Assembly: GCA_009760855.2 (NCBI GenBank)
Contig: WPIO01000021.1
Span: 1,084,501 to 1,148,500 of the forward strand
Source of the DNA: Cristatella mucedo
Lineage: Eukaryota; Bryozoa; Phylactolaemata; Cristatellidae
Direction of reading: 5' to 3'
DNA length: 64,000 nucleotides
The position numbers were made by a program, and so were the translations under genes. Of this stretch, positions 14,701 to 22,435 are shown piece by piece (the first letter of the stretch is position 1; each line of letters opens with the position of its first letter). The notes beneath the pieces are model-generated. The model saw nothing but the letters and a program-made list of their open reading frames with translations. It was not told the origin of the DNA and did not search any database.

Positions 14701-17700
14701 AAGTTAAGCAGCTTTTGAAGACACTTGACCAGACCAAACTCCGCCAGAAACGTCTAGATCACGGAGGCATCTATTGTTCAGACGTTGATGGAACAGAGCT
14801 GTACAACAAAATATGTGACTGCAAAATGCTTCTTGCCACACGTCACAACTCGGCACTAAAGACACCACTGGAACTGATGTCTTTAATTTTCTATTATGGA
14901 GAAGATTCGTTTCCTAATTTGATAGCAGCATTTGAAGTTCTTCTCACCATAACTGTAACAGTTGCAAGTTTTGAACGCTGCTTTAGTAAGGTGAAGATAA
15001 TCCTGTCTTATCTGAGAGCATTAACGTGGTAAGATCGACTCTCCTATTTGAACTTGTTAAGCATAGAGAAAGAAACACTGGAAAATATCGACTTTCAAAC
15101 TGCAATAGATCAGTTTGCCACGTTCAAGACCAGAAGCACACCTAAGTTAAAGCTATGATAGCTACGCTGTATCTTTACTACAGTTAATAAAATTGTATCG
15201 ACTCAATATGCCTGCTAGCGTAATGTTTTTCATTTTCTCTTTGACGATGGAGCTACTTTGCATCAATTTTTGACAGTAGGAAGGGGTGCCATTGGTAGCT
15301 TTGTCCACGGGCGCCGAAAGAGCTCACTACGCCTCCAATCATTATCCCGATTAGTGCCCAATACGGATGCCTAGATTAAGTCATATCTCGCGAGAAAGTC
15401 CGTAAGGCCGAAAGATGGCGCACTTTCGTCACGTGGCTATATGGCGAACATCCGTCAAGCGGCAAGACGGCGCAGCGTTGGCATCCGTGTGGAACTACTG
15501 AGACTCAGCGAACCGAGTCCGGTGGCAGTAAGCTGCTCGTATTTGGATATTTGGATCACCTCGAAAGTATAGACGTCTACGTTAATGTACGTCGTATTTT
15601 GCAGCGAAGCCGCAACAAAGATTCTTATACAGATATCAAATACTGCAATTTGAAAAAATTCCCATGCTAGTCAGAAAAAAATTACCATTGGACGAGTTGA
15701 CTATATAAGTCACAATTGGGGCAGGTATATGTTCATAATATTCACCTAAGTCAGCAGTGCTATTTTTATGATTAAGCGTATGAGAACTAGATAGGAGGAG
15801 TTATTTGACATACTGAGCGGAGTTATCAGAGCTGCATTGCAATTTTTGCTGAACCCGTTTAACAGGTGACGATTTAAATCTTCGAGAGATGTTCTTAATT
15901 GCAGGATTATTGCAGGAATATCTATGAGGCTTGTTAGCCATTATTATTAGTTGTATCCTGCAGGTAAATAATTAGCTGCCATATTTTTGCTCAGATTTGT
16001 CTGTCCATACTGAAAGTATTTTTAAGGCTTCATACATTAAATAGCTCAAAGTTCAAAATTATATGATTTCTCGTGCAACTTTGGATTGTACCATTGCCTT
16101 GGCACATGGTTAAGAGTAAAAAGGGTTAACGAAGTTACAATCAAAAGGTGCAACAGATACTTTAAATAAAATTATAGCTTGCTGCCAATCTCTAATGGCG
16201 GACTATTAAGGAGTGCCGCAATGTTCACAAAACGTGAGAAATTGATTAACGAAATTGTAAATTATAACACACTTTGTAAGAAATTGTCAGATATAAAACT
16301 CTTTACACGTTCCGTGTATTTTTTGACTGCTACATGCTTCCAATAGAAGAATAAAGAAGTATTCTTACTTACTTACTGCAAGTTGGTGTACACAGTAATA
16401 CTGTAACCGTAGAGGCGTCGTGACTTGCGAGTGTGTATTATAAAGGTTAATAGGCTGACCGGCATTTCTCCACCGTAGGCAGATCTGGCTTCTTTTAGGC
16501 TTAGCTACTGCTTTAGCCTTCACCCTAGGCGGCTACCTTGTACCTTGTAGGAAGACTCGAAGTCACTGGGATTGGGCAGTCGCCAAGCCACACCACAGTT
16601 CAACCACAGCTAGTTTAGCAGGGGACCAGAATTATCTACTACTATTTACTTAGTTATTGCATCTATGGCGCTTTCAGGGGCTCCAGCAGGCGAAGCTTCT
16701 TGGCATCCACCGTGAGACTACGCTTGGTCGTCGACAGGATGTCGGCTTGCGAACGTCCCGCGTGTAAGGTTACAATACGATAAAGATTGAAATGGGTCAC
16801 AGCGGACGAATTCAGGTCTGCATGCTTGTTTGTGATTAGACCCTGGCCAGTTTCTGTACCTTTGCAATCACAAGTCCGATAAATTGGATTATACACCATG
16901 TTAATCGCAAGTCCCATATATCCGAGTTATTTGAAGTACCGCTTCTTTCAACTAAAGTTCTTTCAAGCTCGAAAACTGATCCCCAAGATAATGTTTTCGC
17001 TCGTAGCACAGAGAGAAGTGGTAAGATAAAGTTGGTTTATTTGATAGAAACTTTATGGCCAAGACATTGATCTACTATTGTTCGTCTACTAATGCCGTGC
17101 AGGCAGTCAGTTGTACACCGCCGCCTGCTTGTACGAAGTGGTCGTCACAGGCGTTCTAGTCGATGTACGCGACAGCACAAGGAAGCTAAATCTTATCTTT
17201 TAGTCATATCTTACATGGCGTTGCATTTTTGGATGCATCTGTGCATGTGTCTGGTTGCGCGAGTGTTGTCCTGGACATGTGTTTAGTTCGACTTCAACTA
17301 AGTCGACAAACGTATATACAAAAGATTTGGATTAGCAAACATATTCTTTGCAAATATTCCAAGCCAAGATGAACTGTTACCAATTGCACGTACCTTTACA
17401 TTAAATCATGCACATTCAAGATCGGCTACTTATAAACGCGTTGGTCTCACCAGGAGCATGCATGGCTTAAAGATACTTACCGAACAGCTCATTTCGGATT
17501 TGATTTACTAGCGGCTTAAAAACGCCCATGTGTGGGAGGACGCTGTCCAGCACTTGGAACAGCATGACAGCCCGCTCTGCCGACATGGCCTCCGGAGCAT
17601 TTTCTCGCACGAGAACGTCATATTTAGCAACTGCAACAGCCAAATAAAGATTGCATTGCTATCGTAAGGTAAGTGTTTCCAGTCAATCACTCCAGTTTCA

Positions 17701-18508
17701 TGCCGCAAAAATAAAAAACTGTCCTATTTAGAACTATGATTCGCCTCAGTAAAAAAAAAGCGTCATTCATGGCGTCCGATTAACAACACAGTTTAACGCT
17801 TCAAATAGGAAGGCAAAAATAACACGGGAAACACGATCCGTAACATTCGACTGCCCATCGGTGAGTAATTACCCGATACTTCCGTGATACTGGGATTAGC
17901 TTCTTAAGCAAGGAGCGTGTATACTCCAGCCGAAAGTCCTCTGGCTACTGTATAGATTGACATGCAGGAGTTGACATGCAGGAGCACGCAGATGGACCCA
18001 AAAATGCCCTTGTTAAACGACATTAGGATTCAAACTGGAAAAATGAGAATACTCACTGTAGCCACGAGCTTAATCAGGAATGAAATAACTTGCATTTAGA
18101 CACGTTAGTTACACCTTGGAATGACTTTGACCCTTTAAATGTTGCAATAGACAAGGATTCGAAAAGCTGCTTACGCGGGCTTATCTACACAATATTTCGG
18201 TAATAACACCACAGTGGCTAATGACAGTGTTCACTCATCAATAATGAGTAGAGGCTCACATCAGAGAGGAAAGATCTAGAAATATGCCCTGGCAAGCCTT
18301 TCTCAGGTATGCACATAGCCAAGTATTTATATGGCCATTTCTTCCCTGCGAGTGACACCGAACGGGGGGAGGCAGCAACTGGCTCGGACTGGCATCTGTG
18401 AACGCCCACCGCTTCAGTCCTCTTACCAAGCGAGGTTGTATCTATGAGTGTATTCGCATCAAGCTTCCGCTGGTCTATAATCCCTCGCGAATCGCTCGAC
18501 CGCTTCAT
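91..18508 (-). CDS. Multi-exon coiled-coil protein of unknown function (3' partial)
   Basis: Coding exons in transcript order: 18508-18427, 17630-17481, 13129-12937, 11941-11807, 9481-9429 (or 9438), 8452-8406, 8314-8228, 5745-5674, 3765-3690, 1570-1460, 1265-1147, 261-91. Codon phases agree across exons 1 to 5, 6 to 7, and 8 to 12. The joins 5/6 and 7/8 do not agree, so a small exon is probably missing at each. The product is over 400 residues. The N-terminal part (exon 2) has a helical block ending LVNQIRNEL that loosely resembles the TSNAXIP1/C6orf118 N-terminal domain of cilium- and testis-associated proteins. Exons 8 to 12 are Lys/Glu-rich heptads typical of coiled coil. No catalytic motif is visible. 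The family link is a guess from pattern; that this is a real gene rests on the chain of splice sites and phases. The gene continues past position 1. Confidence 0.7.
1147..1265 (-). CDS. Coiled-coil gene, exon 11
   Basis: Acceptor TTTTGCAG and donor GTACAT. Phase 1 in and phase 0 out. Encodes a strongly charged coiled coil (EEQKSELSKIDLVNEEDI) and joins exons 10 and 12 in frame. Confidence 0.7.
1460..1570 (-). CDS. Coiled-coil gene, exon 10
   Basis: Acceptor CACTAG and donor GTACGT. Phase 1 in and out. Encodes a helix with INLNQENLISSVRSANKFEK. Confidence 0.65.
1780..3060. other. GC- and CpG-rich intronic tract without a gene
   Basis: Lies in the intron between exons 9 and 10 of the coiled-coil gene. 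Rich in AGCTGC and GCTCGCTC runs (2816-2832 is a GCTC repeat). A full palindromic CRE, TGACGTCA, is at 2524-2531. No exon with proper splice sites was found. It could hold an internal promoter or be an old repeat. Confidence 0.3.
3690..3765 (-). CDS. Coiled-coil gene, exon 9
   Basis: Acceptor TTGCCAG and donor GTAAG. Phase 0 in and phase 1 out. Encodes a typical heptad segment with LQEKDEEIKYLRKYKQ. Confidence 0.7.
5030..5160 (-). mobile_element. SINE S1, diverged copy
   Basis: Minus orientation: a tRNA-like head (GGCCGTGATAGCCCAGGAGG) and the S1 body with the AATCCTGCAGTGAACGATCC part. Box B is degraded. Confidence 0.6.
5453..5536. repeat. (TG)42 microsatellite
   Basis: Perfect dinucleotide tract, preceded by a mixed CA/GCA-rich segment from about 5310. 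Confidence 0.99.
5674..5745 (-). CDS. Coiled-coil gene, exon 8
   Basis: 72 bp, phase 0 in and out, acceptor AAAACAG and donor GTATGG. Encodes 24 residues of charged helix (NWEKSKRMSDMEIKSLK) continuing directly into exon 9. Confidence 0.65.
6007..6195 (+). repeat. Unclassified dispersed repeat, copy 1
   Basis: Shares blocks with 15405-15575: CCGTCACGCGGCAAGATGGC, a CATTGTTATCCGTG block, a GACTCG-loop-CGAGTC hairpin, and GGCAGTGAGCTCTCGTATG. No known element ends were recognised. Confidence 0.55.
7745..7870 (-). mobile_element. SINE S2 copy
   Basis: Minus orientation: tRNA-like head with a degraded box B, then the GTAAAGCGCCTGAATAGAGA tail shared with LINE family A ends. Confidence 0.65.
7964..8132 (+). 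mobile_element. SINE S1 copy
   Basis: tRNA-derived head (GGCGAGCCGCAATGGCCTCA), box B GGTTCGAATCC at 8029-8039, then the S1 body ending AGAGGCTGTTAAATCAGCTA. Confidence 0.85.
8228..8314 (-). CDS. Coiled-coil gene, exon 7
   Basis: Acceptor TCTCTGTCAG and donor GTATGT, 87 bp, phase 1 in and out. Encodes a segment with LSLNAYNEFLLKYRSDDPEK. The next recognised exon needs phase 0, so one exon between 8.2 and 5.75 kb has not been found. Confidence 0.55.
8406..8452 (-). CDS. Coiled-coil gene, candidate exon 6
   Basis: Acceptor TTTTTTTGCAG and donor GTGAGA bound 47 bp. Only a phase 2 entry avoids stops. It encodes a His-rich helix with HSLLKMGL and leaves phase 1, which matches exon 7. It contains a short (CA) run, so a 2-bp length change could explain the mismatch with exon 5. 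Confidence 0.4.
8643..8790. repeat. Interrupted (TG)n microsatellite
   Basis: About 148 bp of TG repeats with a few GGTG and GCG interruptions, in an intron of the coiled-coil gene. A purine-rich tract (GAGA/GAAA) follows to about 8900. Confidence 0.98.
9045..9210 (+). mobile_element. SINE S1, diverged copy
   Basis: Head GGGCAGTGATAGCCCAGGAGG, box B like AGTTCAAATAC, end GAGGCTGTTAAATCAGCAAA. Confidence 0.7.
9429..9481 (-). CDS. Coiled-coil gene, candidate exon 5
   Basis: Acceptor TCTCTCAG, then a short open segment (WDNVAAANVCLHAA). Two donors are possible, GTGAGA (ending at 9438) or GTAACT (ending at 9429), both phase 1. Neither fits the phase 2 entry of the next exon, so the exon or its neighbour link is uncertain. 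Confidence 0.4.
9655..10800 (+). pseudogene. LINE family B, 5'-truncated relic (RT C-terminus)
   Basis: Broken frames encode KLNDNKTKLLLVGHPRRVAG, LGVVFNGCLNFK and other segments of the post-catalytic RT region of CR1/L2-type LINEs. Several frameshifts and a replaced segment near 10230-10600 interrupt it. Confidence 0.85.
10995..11115 (-). mobile_element. SINE S1-related copy
   Basis: Minus orientation with box B-like GGGTTCGAGTCC (about 11066-11077) and head through 11115; body diverged. Confidence 0.6.
11268..11420 (-). mobile_element. LINE family A 3' tail fragment
   Basis: (ATA)n at the tail followed by the tail consensus (TCTCAGAGAATTCAATTTCTTTC TAGGCGCTTCAC in part), matching 38150-38260. 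No RT sequence attached. Confidence 0.7.
11807..11941 (-). CDS. Coiled-coil gene, exon 4
   Basis: 135 bp, phase 2 in and out, acceptor GGATAG and donor GTGAGC. Encodes a charged helix (NRQFEDAMETIAARNADVED) with coiled-coil character. The two-base carry-over from exon 3 gives Ser at the junction. Confidence 0.65.
12937..13129 (-). CDS. Coiled-coil gene, exon 3
   Basis: Acceptor CACACAG and donor GTGAGC. Phase 1 in (G plus GC) and phase 2 out. Encodes a low-complexity Ala/Ser/Thr/Arg linker followed by an amphipathic helix (DDVARRLLEQIDILQE). An alternative acceptor 17 bp upstream would change the phase and then would not join exon 2. Confidence 0.6.
13348..13446. repeat. Short imperfect inverted repeat
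   Basis: AAACTTTGTATGGCCG at 13348-13363 pairs with CGGTCATACAAAAGTTT at 13430-13446. Could be a very small foldback MITE; no clear target duplication. Confidence 0.5.
13855..14395 (+). pseudogene. LINE family B fragment nested in the hAT element
   Basis: Encodes the terminal region of LINE B ([40 protein letters not shown]) and ends in the GGAGATACATTAC tail typical of the family. It sits inside the hAT ends, so it inserted later. Confidence 0.85.
14520..15180 (+). pseudogene. hAT transposase C-terminal remnant (ZMYM/TTF type)
   Basis: A segment RRIRPRTQMPGELSRG is followed after a frameshift by RLTEFDAKFGFLLE and by the hAT dimerisation domain: FPNLIAAFEVLLTITVTVA, SFERCFSKVKIILSYLRAL, then past a stop DRLSYLNLLSIEKE. 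The order and spacing match ZMYM1-like or TTF-type hAT proteins. A stop at 15030 and the missing N-terminus show it is dead. Confidence 0.85.
15405..15575 (+). repeat. Unclassified dispersed repeat, copy 2
   Basis: Related to 6007-6195: CCGTCAAGCGGCAAGACGGC, GTTGGCATCCGTG, hairpin GACTC-loop-GAGTC, and GGCAGTAAGCTGCTCGTAT in the same order. Confidence 0.55.
15580..17470. other. Intron sequence with no recognised gene
   Basis: Between exons 2 and 3 of the coiled-coil gene, downstream of the hAT element. AT-rich, with a minus-strand open frame at 16663-16917 that lacks coding features. Nothing else recognised. Confidence 0.4.
17481..17630 (-). CDS. Coiled-coil gene, exon 2 (helical N-terminal domain)
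   Basis: Acceptor TTGCAG and donor GTAAGT bound a 150-bp exon open in one frame. It encodes a helix-rich segment with VLDSVLPHMGVFKPLV. The spacing of hydrophobic residues resembles the TSNAXIP1-type N-terminal domain; this is a pattern judgement, not a search result. Confidence 0.72.
18427..18508 (-). CDS. Coiled-coil gene, exon 1 (start codon)
   Basis: Encodes 27 residues beginning MKRSSDSRG. An in-frame TAG lies eight codons upstream of the ATG, which fixes the start. It ends in a GTAAGA donor with phase 1, and the leftover G joins TT of exon 2 to make Val. A GC-richer stretch at 18510-18700 upstream is the likely promoter. Confidence 0.7.
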
Positions 18509-18840
18509 GGGAACCAGAGCGTAGAGACCTAGCTATCTAACGAAGGTGCCTAATTGCGAGCCTGGGTCGGGTGCCTAACGCTACCGGAAGTTGATGCTGG
18601 GCGGGGCTAGACTCAGTGGTAGTCACGGAGAGTGTCGCGCCCATTTCCGATTCCTTTCCAAGCTCCCCGACGTGCGGCTGGGGGACAGATTCCGTTTCCG
18701 ACTTGACATACAGTTACCTAAGATTATGCATGCACCTTATATATCGTGTTACCTATGCGTTATTTCTACCTTTTTTATGGCAGCGACTTAAGTCTGCTCA
18801 ATTGGTGGGGCTACTGCTTTTCACAATGTATACTCCCCCT

Positions 18841-19870
18841 CTTATAATAATAATAATAATAATAATAGTAATAATGCATTGGATATAGTTCCGTCAGAGA
18901 CTCAAATCTCTTTCTAGGTACTTGAAATTTTCTACAAAGAAGCATGATTGAATGGCTAGTGGTAGCATGTTCAATTAACAACAAGAATAACACGGTTAGG
19001 TGTGACATGCACAGGATCAGCATGCAAGTTTGGTTATAGGCAGCATGCACAGTATCAGCACGCATAAGCACATAAAGGACAAATCACAAGGCCCAATAAA
19101 TTCTGTGATAAATAGATGCATTTTTTAATGTGGACAAGTCAGGAGATGTCGTGACGCAAGTCGGGACTGAGCTCCAGGCTTTGGAAGCAAACGAACTAAA
19201 GGCACGGTCTCCAAATGATTTGAGATTTGTACGAGGTATGGGTGAACAGTTAGATTCCGAAAAGCGGGTGCTACGATGTTATCCTGGCGGGGGATGAGAT
19301 CTGATATGTAGGCTGGAGCTAAAGAATGAAGGCACCTAAAAGTGAGTGACAAAACATTGAAGTTGATGCGTTGCTTGACTGGGATCCAGGGCAGGTCGGC
19401 GAGAAGTGGTATGATGTGGCAGCTGCAACGCTCACGACAGACAAGCCTATCTGTAGAGTTTTTCACTAACTGTATGCGCCTGAGTGCATGGGCTGTAGAC
19501 CAACAAGCAGTGAGTTACAGACGTCAAAACGGGATGTCACAAATGCATGGACCAATTTAGATATGGTATCCCTGTCTAAACGAGCCCGAATTTTAGCCAA
19601 GTTATGTAGCTGATAGTAGGCAGAATTGAGTGTGGAGCTAGTGTGGTCGTCTAATGAAAGGTCACTTTGGAACACGACACATAGATTTCGTGCAGATTCA
19701 ACAGGAGACATGCTGGCTAAGCCGATTTTGAGCGTTAGCCTTTTCCTATTTCCGAATCACACTTGGTTTGACCATAACTAGTGAGCTGGTGTTATCATCA
19801 TTCAATTTAAGAAAGTTTGCTGCCATCCTTATACGGATGTCATCAATACATTATCCGAGGTATTCGCCAA
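18841..19870 (-). pseudogene. LINE family A, 5'-truncated relic
   Basis: From the (ATA)n tail at 18845-18870, reading minus, broken frames give LADLPWIPVKQRINFNVLSL, LHSLAPAYISDLI and SARNLCVVFQSDLSLDDH. These are the RT C-terminal segments of CR1/L2-type LINEs. Lies between the PDCD4 3' end and the coiled-coil gene start. Confidence 0.88.
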
Positions 19871-20084
19871 AACTTCATCATAGCTTGCAATGGCATACAG
19901 ATGTCACACATGCTGTACCTGTGCTTGCTATTCCTCCCTGCCTTCCAGCAGGTTGAAGATCCGAAGTCCCTTTCAACAACTATTGCCAACATTTAAAAAT
20001 TGTTTTGCAGCAGCTTTTCAAATTGAATGGAAATGCACTTACTACGTACGATTCTATCAAGTTACTCTTAATTTGAAAGCTTAA

Positions 20085-20690
20085 CCCATAGAATGGGCTC
20101 AACCAGCATATCACCTGCAGTGTCTACGCGAAAACTAAAGGCCTTGATCAAAAGTGACCTTTCAATCGATGACAAAATTAGCTCCGAAGTCGTCTATCAC
20201 TTTCAGTTTAGTTGCGAAATTTCGGGCCTGCTTAAACAAAGTTACTACATCCAAGCTGATCGATGCATTTGTGACCCTCTAGACTTCTCAAACTCACTGC
20301 TTGGAGATCTTCCTGCCTGTGCAGCACGGCACATTCACTTTCGTCACAACCCGGCACAGCTAGGCTGGTCTATTACACCTCTTACTGATCTGTAACTAGG
20401 TTCCATCGTGCAGTGTATCGGCTTCAGGATTCTGCCACTCATTTTTCATTCTATTGATCTGCCCTCTCCTATATGCTACCTTGTCATCGCATTGTGTTAC
20501 GAGCCCATTGGCTCGTCATTCAATCAGCTGGAGTCAGTGCATTTAGTTTGTATGGTCCAACGCCTGGAACTCCCTCACGACAGGTATCAGTATATCTCAT
20601 TACAAGACGACTTTTAAGAGGCTAAAACCCCACCACTTCCTCACAGCGTTTGCTCTATCTCACTGCCATTTGTGTCCTTTCCAGCGTATG
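20085..20690 (+). pseudogene. LINE family A relic, heavily decayed
   Basis: Fragments such as KSDLSIDDKISSEV, a FSNSLLGDLPACAARH segment and a later WNSL-like region follow the family A order with many frameshifts. Confidence 0.7.
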
Positions 20691-20699
20691 ACTGGTTCC

Positions 20700-22359
20700 C
20701 AGAAAGAGAAACCGTTCTCGTATGGTTCCGTATACAGTTATTGAAAATTGCGTCCGTAGGAGCCCACCTGCAGTCTGCCCCAGAATTAAAACTCAACATT
20801 GGCACTGATTATTCGTTTACGGCTTAAATATTCACGATTGCTGTAAGGCCGATGGGACGCTGCTGCAATGCCTAGCTATTGTAAGCTTGTGAACTGGTTA
20901 GTAAGTACTTGCAGTTTCGGCATGCTCAAGCCAAAACGGCACAAAGTACGTCCACCTCTACCTCTTACTATACAATTCATGTCTTGCTGGCATTTGATCC
21001 TCTGCTGACTGGAGAGGCAGCCGGCAAATAGTCTACTTAGGTTGCCACTTCACTGAAGTAAAAATTTGTTGAAAAATTAACACTGACGGCTGACGAAAGT
21101 TATCCTCATACATTCCTTAATTTAAGGCTACAAATACCTTAAGCTAAAAAACCATGCTAATGCATAATTAGAACTGAACTAGGTTAGGCTACAATACTTC
21201 TGTACAAGCACTGCTATCACAGCCCCGTAAGCATGGGCTATTTGTCCATTAGTTCATAATATTTGTCGTAGAATCAACGGGTTTCCCTCACGTGCCAACT
21301 GTATTAAAAACAAGCTTTGGGATGCGTCACAGATATTAAAATCGAACTTCTGTACTTAAATGCATGCTGTAGTTTGACTGCTTCACTTAATTGCCTCAGC
21401 AATCTCAACCTCCACAAGAATCATCCAAATCAACTTAGGTCAATTAATTACTTGTTCTCTTCTTTACTTAAATTGTGTTGCCAAGAGGTCTATCTGAATG
21501 GTGGGTCAAAAATTGCTAAGCGACCTCAGGACAATATACTAATCAGATCATAGGTTGCCTGCCAGTATGACAGCAGCAGTAATTCTAAGCACGATGCCAT
21601 GATTACAAAGCTAAGCTATTTTAACTCGTAAAGGCCGACTCATACCACCTGTCTAGAAAGCAAAGCATCGACAGATAAGGTTGAAATGTCCGTTCCATGC
21701 TTCAAGCCACTTCATAAGCTGCTTAAGGTTAACCATGTGAATGTCCCTTAGAATGCCTTAATAGGAGCACATTTCATAAATAAGACGGGTCAATCACAGT
21801 ACAGCCAAACCTCATTGGCATTGCCTGGCAAGCCCATTTTCATTTCGCCTACCTTTAAGCAAAGTTCTCTGTACGAATCACGTGCTTGCGACAGCAGGGC
21901 AGGAAAACACACCAGGAGCCATGTAAAATAACTGCAGCTATACATAAGAGAACGTACAAGAACCACAAGCTCGAAGAACTACTTCAAATAAGATTCTCAT
22001 GCCACGTTGAAATAAAAATAGCCCGACAGCCAACAAATTTCTGTAGCAACAAAGCTAAAAAGTGAAATTTATATTTTTGATGAGCATAGTTTGATGTGCC
22101 TGCTACAAATACATCTACTATCTGCTTCATAGCAACACCCGTTTGAATGATACGATGGCAACTTTGGCCAATTAAGAGTGACAATCCCCACGTTGCAGGT
22201 GGAATTATTATGAGTAGTGACTCAAGAAACAAGAGCAGACACGATCGCAAAGGCACATTTACAAGAAAGTTCCAGACAAAAACATATCACTGCTTTGGCC
22301 AACGGTTTGAAAATGGATGGGTAAAGGTTGCTGAACAGCCCACACTAACGCGCTCACAC
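20700..22359. other. Intergenic and PDCD4 3' UTR side, no gene recognised
   Basis: Downstream of the PDCD4 stop. Mixed AT-rich sequence with short open frames that have no splice-site support. PDCD4 3' UTR should lie at the right end of this stretch. Confidence 0.4.
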
Positions 22360-22435
22360 TTAAAACGAGCTGTTATGACCATTGATGTCTTTCAGTCGGC
22401 CACCATCACCTTCGGAAACGTATCTCTTCCGGCCG
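22360..22435 (-). CDS. PDCD4: PDCD4 exon 9 (C-terminus and stop)
   Basis: Acceptor TTTCTTTTAG, one carried base completes Arg, then [15 protein letters not shown] and a short tail to TAA at 22362-22360. The basic RKR-V-S motif equals the human Akt/S6K-phosphorylated C-terminus. No clear AATAAA was found just downstream on this strand. Confidence 0.95.

Larger units (their letters stand above)
13594..15337 (+). mobile_element. hAT-superfamily DNA transposon relic
   Basis: Left end CAGAGGCCTAGCGAGG and right end (reverse) TGGAGGCGTAGTGAGC are imperfect terminal inverted repeats. Flanks ATCTTTAT (13586-13593) and ATCATTAT (15338-15345) form a 7/8-matching 8-bp target duplication, the length expected for hAT. 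The interior holds the C-terminal part of a transposase and a nested LINE B fragment (about 13855-14395). Confidence 0.85.

Noticed and set aside
16663-16917. 84-codon minus-strand open frame
   Set aside because: No splice sites in phase with the coiled-coil exons and no recognisable domain.
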